The position numbers were made by a program, and so were the translations under genes. Below, piece after piece: positions 54,780 to 64,000 of a stretch of DNA of 64,000 nucleotides (the stretch's first letter is position 1; every line of letters begins with the position of its first letter). Below the pieces are notes generated by a model. It ran no database searches and had not been told where the DNA came from. It saw only the letters and a list, made by a program, of their open reading frames with translations. The stretch is from Spirodela intermedia (taxonomy: Eukaryota > Streptophyta > Magnoliopsida > Alismatales > Araceae): assembly GCA_902729315.2 (NCBI GenBank), contig LR746269.1:9770231-9834230 (forward strand). The letters are read 5' to 3'.

Positions 54780-57028
54780 GTCTCGGGGAGAGGGGGCTCG
54801 GCAGTCGTCTCCAGCCGTCGAGAGATCCGTCGGCTTCCTTCTTCCTGGGTCGTCCATCTCGTCTCCATTCTTCAGGTGATCGAGGTTTTCGCTCGTTTCT
54901 ATGGATATTTGGTTCCAGTGCGTGGGTAGTGAATTCACCCGGGGCTGTCCTTTCTCCGGTGCCGGAGATTTGGTGCCTCGGAAGTTATTTTTGATTGGAT
55001 ATTTAGGTCTTGCCTGCGGGATGTAACGCAAATCGTTCGATTGCGTTATATCTCGTCTTACCATTGCCTCCTGTTTCCTCTTTTTGCCGTCGGTTCCGCT
55101 TTCTGGTGGGTGTTTAACGCCAGCCCGCCCACCCCCCCGCTCCTCCACGACTCATGAAAGCTTTTTCTTTTATCCCGGGGAGATGGCTGGATTGTTGTCT
55201 ACCGGTAGTCCGTCGTCGATGTCGATAACAGCAGGGGAAGAGAAAAATTAAACATAGTTTGGAACGATAATCTTTAATTTGCCGAAGATTGTTAACTACA
55301 ATTGGATTTGCACCGTGCGTTGGTCGGTAAGGATCTGTGCTTATCTGTCGTCGTTAAGATCTCACCATTTTACAATTGTAGAATCCTTGTACTTCTTAGG
55401 CGGGTTGCTAAAATATTTTAGCATGCAAGATTCATCCCTTAGATTCATCACTTGTACCGATAAATTAATCCTCTTCTCCAATGAGGGCTCATGTGTGGAA
55501 CCTGCTTTTGGAAATGTTGTAGATTCCCCGTTTTAAGTCAAATTTTGCCACGCAATATGATATCCAAGTTTGGTAGAGAAGATTCACAGCCATGGATTTG
55601 GGTTGGCATTCCCCTCACAAAGTCCTAAGTTTCTAATTGCCCGATTCAATCTTCTATTGGGTCGGGCCACAATGTGCGTGCAGGGGATTTGTCTGTGGTC
55701 GTGTAGCAACTTGAGAGCAGTGGCAAACTTTCTGTTTTTTATTGTCGCTTCAATGTAGTTCATAGGAGGATTTCTGTATTATAGCAAGCACAGATACAGT
55801 AAGATGGGAATAATATATCAATAGAGAAAAACTGTAGAAGTATGTACGGTGTGAATTTGCCATTTGTTTCTGAGTACCTTTAGATCCAGTGCGCATCTCA
55901 TGCTTCTCAAGGATGAAGTTTAAAGAAATATTCTGTATAGGAAATATAGGAGTTGGATATGGGACACAACTACTCATATTCAGCTAAGCTGTACTAGATT
56001 CTGAGAGGCATTGTGGGGGAGATGCGTTCTTTGTACTAGCAGACTCAAGGGTCAGGCTATGGACAAATGCGAGGTGTAAAGGTCCAGTACTTTTCTCGAC
56101 CTTCAACGGTTTTGCAAGGCTGCTCTATCCTGCTGTAGTTAATGGACTTGGTTGCGTGGACAGGTTTCTAGGTTTACTTAATTAGAGCATTTTTGGCAAT
56201 GTAGAGGTGCTCATGGGTCCATTCATGGATAGATAACATCGGTACACGATACGGGATACAGCGTGGAAGTTCTCTTTCAGGTCAATATATCTTTTCATTG
56301 CAGCCAGTGCCTTCCGATGTCAATGTGTTGGGTTACTCCTGAATTGATAAGTCAGATATAATATGTGAAGGTTGGCAAAGTTCATGATGCCTTTTTTTTT
56401 TTCTCCACCGAAGCTTTTGTTTCTGGCAATGTAAGTGGCACTGGGGGGTGGACGAAAGATGATGTACTGACGACAACACCTCGGGGCTCTCCAGGGTCCA
56501 GAGTAAAGCTTCCTCTGAGATGCGTTAAATCTTTTCAAGCTGGTTTGATGATAGCCGAACTGATTAAGGCTGCATCAAGACTGCAGGGATGATATGATTT
56601 TCTTCTGCCTTCAGGATGAAGAAATCGCTTGAGGAAGTGACCTTGACATCTAAATTTGATGCATTTCTTGTTGCTTGGTAGATTACGGGTCTATTTGAAC
56701 AGATGCATATTTCTGTGGATTTTCGCGTTGGTCTTCCTCGCAGATGATGTCCAAGCTAGCTCTCCTTCAATTTTACTAAGATTTTTTTGACCGACCATGC
56801 AGCCCAACTTTCTACCGGGCTGCTGACATATTCTCTCTGTCCAATGCTTCTTTTCTCAAAGACTGAAAAGAAAAATGACGGTGATGGCAGGGCTCTCGCG
56901 TTCTCCTTAGCCCTGCTCAAAAGTGAAAAGCCGGGAATTTGTTCTACCCGTATAAAAATCCGTGGTGTTTCTGGATGGGCTCTGGATCTCACCGCATCAA
57001 CGCCGCCCGTCCTCTGCTCGTCTTGCAG
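54780..57028 (+). other. Probable 5' untranslated exon and leader intron of the COX7a-like gene
   Basis: ATTCTTCAG|GTGATC at 54868-54881 looks like an exon end with donor at 54876. The CTTGCAG acceptor at 57022-57028 lies one base before the start codon at 57030. This implies a leader intron of about 2.15 kb. The interior shows no recognisable coding exon. Exon start is not defined. Confidence 0.5.
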
Positions 57029-57029
57029 G

Positions 57030-57309
57030 ATGTCGGAGCCGCCGTTTGTGCCGAGGGAGAGGCTGAAGAAGTACCAGGAGCACTTTCAGGGCATTCAGAA
57101 GCACACTTTCTTGAAAGGGCGCTACGACAAGATCACCTCGGTCGCCATCCCCCTCGCGCTGACCATCTCCTCTCTGGCACTCATTGTGAGCCGCTAACAC
57201 TCTCTCTCTCTCTCTCTCTCTCCCTCTCTTCTGAACATGTGTTTCCACGTACCATGCGTAGGGGCGGGGCATCTACAACATGTCCCACGGGATCGGGAAG
57301 AAGGAGTGA
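57030..57309 (+). CDS. COX7a-like cytochrome c oxidase subunit (67 aa)
   Basis: Small nuclear-encoded protein of the inner mitochondrial membrane, like the plant COX7a-type subunit of complex IV. Exons 57030-57185 and 57262-57309 join in phase 0 (SLALI|GRGIYNM). The matrix-side half is basic and polar: MSEPPFVPRERLKKYQEHFQ, then HTFLKGRYDKITSVAIPLAL. One membrane span covers about residues 36-53. The end GRGIYNMSHGIGKKE is nearly invariant in plants. The 76-bp intron carries a CT run at about 57199-57229. The gene is too short for typical ORF cut-offs and was found from its motifs. It converges with AspRS, whose stop lies 385 bp away. Confidence 0.93.
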
Positions 57310-57694
57310 GCGTTCCTGGAGTCTGTCGCAGTGGATCAATCGGCAATAATTCTCTCCCGCTCGTGGATGAACAGGGAATGTTTGTGTTTTTGCTCGCGTT
57401 AGTCAAAATCGACGAACGGCGTCGCACTTGATCTTTGGGTGTTTGAAAAGCATTGAAATCGTCGTAGATTCCCCTCTTCATTCCGTCGTCTCTGTCGGAT
57501 CATCCGGGCTAGAAGAACACACGGCCCGGCCCCCAAACAAAACGAAGAAGACGACCAAATACCAGCAGAATTGACAAAAACCCAAAACCAGCAATCTTGG
57601 GGAATTAAATAGTCAGCGTCCCTTCGCCGCCAACAAGGGTGGGGGGGAATGAAAAGTCAAAAGGTGGAGGGGGAGGGTCGGGGGCAATCTGGGT
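57310..57694. other. Convergent 3' flanks of the COX7a-like and AspRS genes
   Basis: 385 bp between two stop codons on opposite strands. It should hold both 3' untranslated regions. A G-rich run (GGTGGGGGGGAATG) is at about 57639-57652. No gene is seen. Confidence 0.6.
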
Positions 57695-60600
57695 TCAGGG
57701 GGTGAGTCTCTGCGGGTCGCGGGGGAAGAGGGAGGTCTTGCGGATGTTGTTCAGGGCGCAGAACAGCATCACCACCCTCTCTAGCCCCACCCCGAACCCC
57801 CCGTGCGGCGGCGCTCCGTACCTGGGCGGAACCGAAGCCAATTGAGAAAGACACCCCCACGCGACGGCCTGATTGAGAATCCAAGTCGAGAAGAGAAGGA
57901 GCAAGAGATGAGAGGCTCTGGCGGCGTACCGGAAGGAATCGATGTAGGATGATATGGTGCCGACGCTGATGCCGCACGCCTCCGCCCGGGTGGACAGGAA
58001 ATCGGGCACATGGACTCTCTGCGCCCCGGAGATGATCTCCTCACCTTCGGAAATGACCAAAAACACAGTCAGCCGCCGGGCATGTTCTTGTACAAAAATC
58101 AGGGTGGGTTTCAACACTCCCAACAAAAAAAAAAAGAAGCGAAGAACTGCTCGCCGAGGGAGCAATTCGAACGACGAACGAGAGCTCTGTTTCTCACCTC
58201 GAATGAACACGTCGAAGGAGTTACTGTATGCCGGATCGTCGAAGCACGGCATGGTGTAGAACGGCCTCACTGCCAAGGGGTACCGGTGGAGTATATAAAA
58301 CTCTGTGTTGTACCTGCGTCGAGAGATCGGGCAGTAGAAACCGTGAGTCTTCTCGTCTACATGGCATTAGAACAAAAAGGGAGGGGATGACGTGACACCT
58401 ACTTCTGTAGAACAAGCTGGCCCAATTTCCTCTCCGATTCTGTGTTTAGATCCCCAAGCGGGTCAATGTCTACTCCCGCTTCCTAAGAGAACAAAGTCAG
58501 GCACGAACCGTCAAAGACCAAAAGGAAAAAAATTCGTAAATACAAAACAGTTGTGGGCCGATTGTGCGCTCAAGTATTCGTAATATAAAAAAAAACAATA
58601 AAACGGAAATATCACGTGATACTCCATGATCGTCCCTGATGGGATATGCTAGCCATTGGCAAGAATCTGATTTCAGATCTCAAATGATTTCGCAGAGCGA
58701 GTCATTGGAAGTCAACTTGATTCCAGCATTTGGAGGCAGAGAGCTGCATCTAAAATGTTTCCACAGACCGGACGAATGTGCATAAACCATGTAAAAGGCC
58801 AGTTTTCTGTGAAGCTGGTAAGATTGCAGGAAACGAAGGTAGCGTGACCGTTGTGAATTCCCCAATGAAGATATGTCTTACTTGGAACTATGTCCAAAAT
58901 TTTATAGTTTGGACCAAGGCACTTACGGGCTTATAAAGAACGTCACCAAACTCCTGAGAACTGGCACAAATCTATACGGGGAGAAATAAGACCTTATTGA
59001 CAATGCTGGATGAAATGTCTGGATTCCAGTTCTAAGGCATTCTATCATTACGCATCTCAAGAAACACGGTCAAATGCTTCATAAGAATTCTGGGAGGCTG
59101 TACTCGAAGCAATAGAACCTTACAACACCTTCAAACCAAATTGATGCGGATACTGTCCGAGTATGTGGAAAAGATCTTCTAGATTTACTTCATCCTACTC
59201 AGTGCACGATGCATTCAAGATCCACAGAGTTGTTTATCAAAATGTTCCTGCAGGAGATCCACAAAAGAGCCCTCGCCCCCCCCACGCAAAAAGATCATAC
59301 TAGACCTTTTCACTCGGAAATAAGAAATAAATGGGATTACAATGGACACAGAGGAGATAGCCAAATTGGCGCACCTGAAGCATCTGAATGCCCTCCTGGA
59401 AAGTAAGCCGCAAAGTCTTTGGCAGGTACTGTGAGACAAGAAATATAAAACGCAATGAGAGTTGAAGCAGACGAGCACCTCAAAAGTGACACTAGGCACA
59501 CAAACGTTGTGTAAGTTCAATACAATAATCCAGTCTAGAAGGCTTGCCTTTAGAGGTTCAAATGGATACTGTTTTCTTATTGCTTCAAGCTCCTTCTTAC
59601 AAGTCTGGTTCAAATGGTCAAACAATTGAACAAATAGACGATCCACAATATCCATCACCTACAAAAAAAACATCCACGGCATCAATAAGTACAACTTCCA
59701 TGCAGCATTATGCAAAGCGATATATTTCCTTCGGTCCTCACCTCAGAGTAGTGCTCCTTAATTTCCATTTCAACATCAAGCCCAGTAAACTCACACAAAT
59801 GCCTATGTGTATAGGAGTCCTCAGCTCTGAAGACAGGACCGACTTCAAATACCCGTCCAAAGTCACCGCATATAGCCATTTGCTTGTAAAGCTGAGGCGA
59901 TTGTGCCAAACATGCCGGCTGCCCTTTGTAATCCAGCTTGAACACAGCTGAACCACCTTCACTTGATCCTGCTATCAATTTTGGAGTGTGGATTTCCACA
60001 AAATCCTCTGATAGCAAAAATTCCTTAAATTTCTGCCGAAAATGTGATGGATAAAAGAATCAATAAACGCTCGTAACGAGTAAAGAAAATACTTTCAGAG
60101 GGAATACACACATTTGAAACTTGGCACTGAATGCGGAAGATGCCCAGGTTGGCAGGGGTGCGAATGTCAATAACTCTGTAGTTGAGGCGTGTATCCTGTC
60201 CAACACGAACTAGTTTCTCTCCAGTCTGAAAAAAATCAAAAAAGTAGACGGTTACAGGAATGACAATGGTGAACAAGACATACACTTTCTGTTAAATGCT
60301 TCTCCAAGGTTATAAATGAAGGCAATTAGACTCGGAAAATAACGCCCTGTTTACGTGGATGGCAGTCCAGGGGTTAAAAGACCATTTCCTCAAAATGAGA
60401 AAAAAATGATGGATAGTTATCGTTAGGAGAGGAGATCGCAAAACTTTCTCAATTGTCCTACTGTACATACCTGTTCAGCTCTCTCAAACTCTGCTTCACT
60501 TCTTGCAGCATCCTCGATACTTATTGGCAAGATGGCCAGTGCTCTGCTGATGCAATAAATTTTTCTCACTTGCAATTCAACCTACAGGGGATAAAAAAAA

Positions 60601-62325
60601 TACCAACAATAGATTGAGTGATCCTAATTAACCACACAACGTATTTTACCCCAAAAGTGCCCAATAAAGGACCTGACCATATTTCACATGATACTGCATC
60701 AAATTGAGGAAGAATTTTTTTTTTGAACTGTTCACAATTATTAAAACACATAATTGATTATAATATATTCATAAAATCTTAAAATGTGCTAAATATATTA
60801 ATGAAATTCTTGTTAGCTACTATAATTGAAATGGGACTCTCAACAATATTATCCAATGGAATTTCAATGGTGACGAACTAAATGGGTTTTTTGCCAACGA
60901 AATGTTTATTACCACCTGAATTATGTCTGACTTTTGGTATAGACTGATGCATCGCTTATAGACAAGGATCTTTTACAGACAATGTCTACAGTCCAGCCTG
61001 ATCGTCATGTTCCTAGCTTGTCATGGGAGATAAGATTTCCAAAATACATGTAATCGTAGAAGGGACTCCTTGTTATATAATATAAGCTTCAGCAATAACA
61101 ATTTCGTTCTCCATTCAAAGGTCTTCGAGATATGACTATCAGAGGTGGGAATCTCGACCTACGTGGGAGAGTGATGACCAAATACACATGGTTAACAGTC
61201 ATAAAATTATCCATAGCATATAACAGGGTTCATGTTTGTGAACGACAAGGATGAATACCATCCCGCATGAAAACGTTACGAGCAAAACCGACGAAAAAAA
61301 AACTCTGTAGCATCCTACATAAAGTCCCAATCCGGAACCTTTTTTTCTGAGAAAAGGTCGAATACCCGTCATTATCATTCTGCAGGAAGACAATCAGAGG
61401 AGAATGCAAATTGGCATCGATGTAATGTGCCGAGTACACCAGCAGAACACCAAAAAATACACTCAACAAGGTTGAAGAGGATAAAATTAATATTTCCGAG
61501 TGTCATTTATGCATTTTACATAATTGAAAGCAGTTTTCAAAAGCACTCAAGCTACTTTTGAAATATGATTAACATCTGTGAACTTCCTGTGAGGCTATCA
61601 GCAGGTACTCGGACAAATGGCCATCAGAACCATTTCAAACTCCTAACTACATTCGCAGCTACTTCAAACGACTACTACTTCACTTCCTAGGAAAAATGAT
61701 GTCCCAATGCCGATAACGTAATTCAACGAACAATGTCATACTACAAAAGGATTTCTAGCCAGTGAGGCAAGAGGAGCTGCTGAAATCTTACCTGCTGCGT
61801 CGCACCCGTTATGGGATTTTCCGGTACGGTGATTATCCCCTCCACATCCACAATGGACTCTCTGCTCAGCCCCGAGGCGAATTTCACCATCTGCTTACTT
61901 ACCAAATCCGCCTTCACCGATAAGATGCACTGCACCGTATAACCCTTCTCCCTGAGCACGACGAACGACATGTTCTTGCTGACGGCCCGGCTGGTGTGAA
62001 GCCGCCCTCTAACAAGGATGCTCTGGTCCTTTAACTCGGCCTCGAGCTGCCCGATCGAGGTCCACGTCCGCCCGGACACAGCCTTGGACTGGAGCTCTAT
62101 GAGCGGAACGTCCCCGTAATTTGCACCGAGAGGATCCACCTCATCGGCGACCGCCGCGGCGGCGGCGGCGGCCGCCGCCTCCTGCTGACGACGCTGCTTC
62201 TCCGCCTTGGCCGCCTCCTTCTTCGCCACCTTCTTGCTGACGGCAGCCTTGGATTCATCCGTTCTTGCGTCCGGCTCATCGAGCTTGATCTCCAAAGAGG
62301 AGACAGCGTCGGTCGGTGGCTCCAT
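57695..62325 (-). CDS. Aspartyl-tRNA synthetase, cytosolic (550 aa)
   Basis: Class IIb synthetase that charges tRNA-Asp; the Arabidopsis relative IBI1 also perceives beta-aminobutyric acid. Ten exons: 61792-62325, 60471-60581, 60112-60225, 59742-60032, 59548-59658, 59375-59428, 58403-58482, 58198-58313, 57930-58044 and 57695-57821, all in phase. N-terminal Lys/Ala-rich extension ([16 protein letters not shown], then an Ala run) resembles eukaryotic tRNA-binding tails. An OB-fold anticodon-binding domain follows ([22 protein letters not shown]). Catalytic core: flipping-loop AGSSEGG, motif 2 [21 protein letters not shown] at about 321-341, SGAQRVH, and motif 3 [14 protein letters not shown] near 517-530. 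The intron after exon 5 starts with GC rather than GT. The start at 62325 is preferred over the open frame reaching 62553. Confidence 0.97.
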
Positions 62326-64000
62326 CTCTCGGGGAAGAAGCGGAGGAGGGAAGGGAAGGAGGGGGGGCGGCGCCGGTGGCTGCGAGGGTTTTCGAGCGTC
62401 GCTCGGAGATCTGGACCACCAGAGGAAGAAGAGGAGGTGTTTTGCTTCGTCGTGGGTACTCTGGCTCGGTTGGAATTTACATTTAGACCTCACAAATATC
62501 ATTAATCTCTTTATAACACTATATTTATAAAAAAATAAAAATAAAGGCGCCATTCTTTACAAAGAAGAAAGAAACGATTTAGCTCAAAGCCCTCGTGACA
62601 GATCACAACGTGTTGGTGTTCGAGATGATCCGGATTCAGCATACGGTCACCGCCTCAGTAGTTACCCGCCCGCCCTTTCTTCCTCTCTACGTTTCCCCGC
62701 CGTTAATTAATTTAATTTAAAATGATGAAAACAAATCCGAGGATTGTAGAGAGAGAGAGAGAGAGAGAGGGACAAAGGTCCCTGCCCCATATTGACTGCC
62801 TCCTATTTTTCCGGGGAGTTAATTATATTTTACATATAAATGGAGGGCGGAACGGGGCCGCATGGACGTCGCGGTCTCGGGCCTAGCCCGGGCCCGGTGG
62901 GGGCAGTAAATTAATAGCGTGTTTCGTCGATCGAGCCGCCAACGGCGACCTAATTAGACACCCCCACCCATAGCCCACCTCCCCGGCCCCCCTCCCCGTC
63001 GCCACGCATTCAATGGATGTCACGTGCACGCGGGGAGTAGTGTAAACGGCGTCGCCTGGCCGGCATTTCGTCGAACACCACCACGACCACCAATAATAAT
63101 AATAATACGTGCATACATACACGCGCACGCACTCACTCGCCAGCGGTACGTGCGAGTCCACTCTCGAAGGAGTCAACGCAGACCCGGTTGAAGATAAGAC
63201 CCGATAATAATAATACAACTACCACAGTCATAATAATAGTATTAGTTCACAATAAAATAAGATTATAAATTATTTATTTATTTGTCTATAATGACGTTGG
63301 TGTCCCGTGGGAGTCCCCAGTCTAGCGCTTTTATGCTCCGAGTGGAAAAGCCTTTTTTGATTATGACGTCAGGCTTGTGCCGCAGGGGAACTCACCTGGA
63401 CAGCCCTAGGGCGCAGCGCTGCCCACGGGGTAGCGTGCTCGACCAAAGAGGAGAGAGGAAAGAGGGGCGATTGGTGGAGAGGGACGCGAGAAAACGGGGT
63501 GGTGTCGTAGCGGCGGCGACAAATTGGGTGTACGTGGCTTGAGAGAGATGATTACTGACCGATAAAATTAATAAATATATAGTGAAAACAATAAATGGGG
63601 GGTGACGAGAAGCGTGTCGCGGAGGGCGGGTGGCGACTCGACTTCTGCTGCTCTCCTCTCACTGGTCGTCTCTTCCAGTCATCCGCGAGGCGGAAGGCAG
63701 GCACATCAGGGAGAGAGAGAGAGAGAGAGAGAGAGAAGGGCAGAACAGGCTAGGCGAGGCCAGGCCAGGCCAGGAAGGGCCGAGCTCGCCGGATTGCACC
63801 GCCAGAGGGAGCTCTCATTCGGTCATGGCGACGGTGGCTGCCATGTCGCGGGGCTTCCCGTCGAGATAAGGATCGTCCGAATTGGCTAGCGGGCCACCAC
63901 AGGCCGGATCAGAGGGTTCTCTCTCGGGATCGTGCTCTCCGTTCCGCCGCCTCCCCGGTTCCCCGGTTGCCGCCGTCCTCGTGGTCGGGAATTGTTTGGT
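62326..64000. other. AspRS promoter and probable leader of a gene beyond the right edge
   Basis: 62.33-62.6 kb is the AspRS upstream region. GA runs lie at 62748-62769 and 63711-63736. A (TAA)n-like stretch occurs around 63090-63110 and 63205-63235. 63.6-64.0 kb is GC-rich, with an ATG at 63824 followed by a stop after 14 codons, so it reads as leader rather than coding sequence. No complete gene is seen. Confidence 0.45.
63711..63736. repeat. (GA)n microsatellite near the right edge
   Basis: Pure GA run about 90 bp upstream of an ATG at 63824, in GC-rich sequence that resembles a plant 5' leader. Confidence 0.9.

Noticed and set aside
54594-55148. 184-codon minus-strand frame
   Set aside because: No recognisable domain, mixed composition with a hydrophobic AT-rich end, and it overlaps the presumed first exon of the COX7a-like gene on the other strand. 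Not excluded without transcript data.
63291-63542. 86-codon plus-strand frame before the right edge
   Set aside because: No recognisable motif; low-information GC-rich sequence near a presumed promoter.

Overview
This window looks like nuclear DNA of a flowering plant, probably a monocot. The basis is spliced genes with GT-AG introns, GC-rich first exons next to AT-rich introns, many CT/GA microsatellites, plant-specific families (DUF599, AIG2-like, mTERF, kinase with a universal-stress domain, PECT1) and an old Ty3/gypsy relic. No bacterial or organellar gene order is seen. All exon models below were read by eye from splice sites, frame phase and remembered family sequences. No alignment was run.

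Layout. 1-3.3 kb: a group C bZIP gene on the minus strand, cut by the left edge before its leucine zipper. 3.3-5.8 kb: a divergent intergenic region with a tandem repeat of about 141 bp. 5.8-9.6 kb: a plus-strand gene of unknown function (285 aa). 9.6-11.4 kb: no confident gene. 11.4-12.4 kb: a DUF599 membrane protein (244 aa). 12.4-15.7 kb: intergenic. Then four minus-strand genes follow closely: PECT1 (15.7-20.3 kb, 432 aa), an mTERF protein (21.0-25.0 kb), an AIG2-like protein (25.6-29.4 kb, 163 aa) and a ChaC-type glutathione gamma-glutamylcyclotransferase (29.9-31.3 kb, 220 aa). 31.3-42.2 kb is a gene-poor, very AT-rich stretch holding a decayed Ty3/gypsy element. The right third holds a 960-aa kinase with a universal-stress domain (42.2-46.0 kb), ribosomal protein eS4 (46.8-49.2 kb), a TruA-type pseudouridine synthase (50.1-53.9 kb), a tiny COX7a-like gene on the plus strand (57.0-57.3 kb) and cytosolic aspartyl-tRNA synthetase (57.7-62.3 kb). 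The last 1.7 kb looks like the promoter and leader of a gene beyond the window.

How the genes fit together. They are ordinary single nuclear genes, not an operon. eS4, the pseudouridine synthase and AspRS all serve translation, and PECT1 feeds phosphatidylethanolamine synthesis, but their proximity is probably chance. The one suggestive pairing is two neighbouring genes of the same gamma-glutamylcyclotransferase fold.

The most unusual object is the N-terminus of the kinase. About 200 residues, of which about 76 are histidine, in Gly-His and Asp-His repeats, precede the universal-stress domain. A second His/Asp cluster lies in a small internal exon, and the C-terminus is also His-rich. The frame is kept open while third codon positions vary, so the repeat looks like a maintained protein feature, possibly a metal-binding one.
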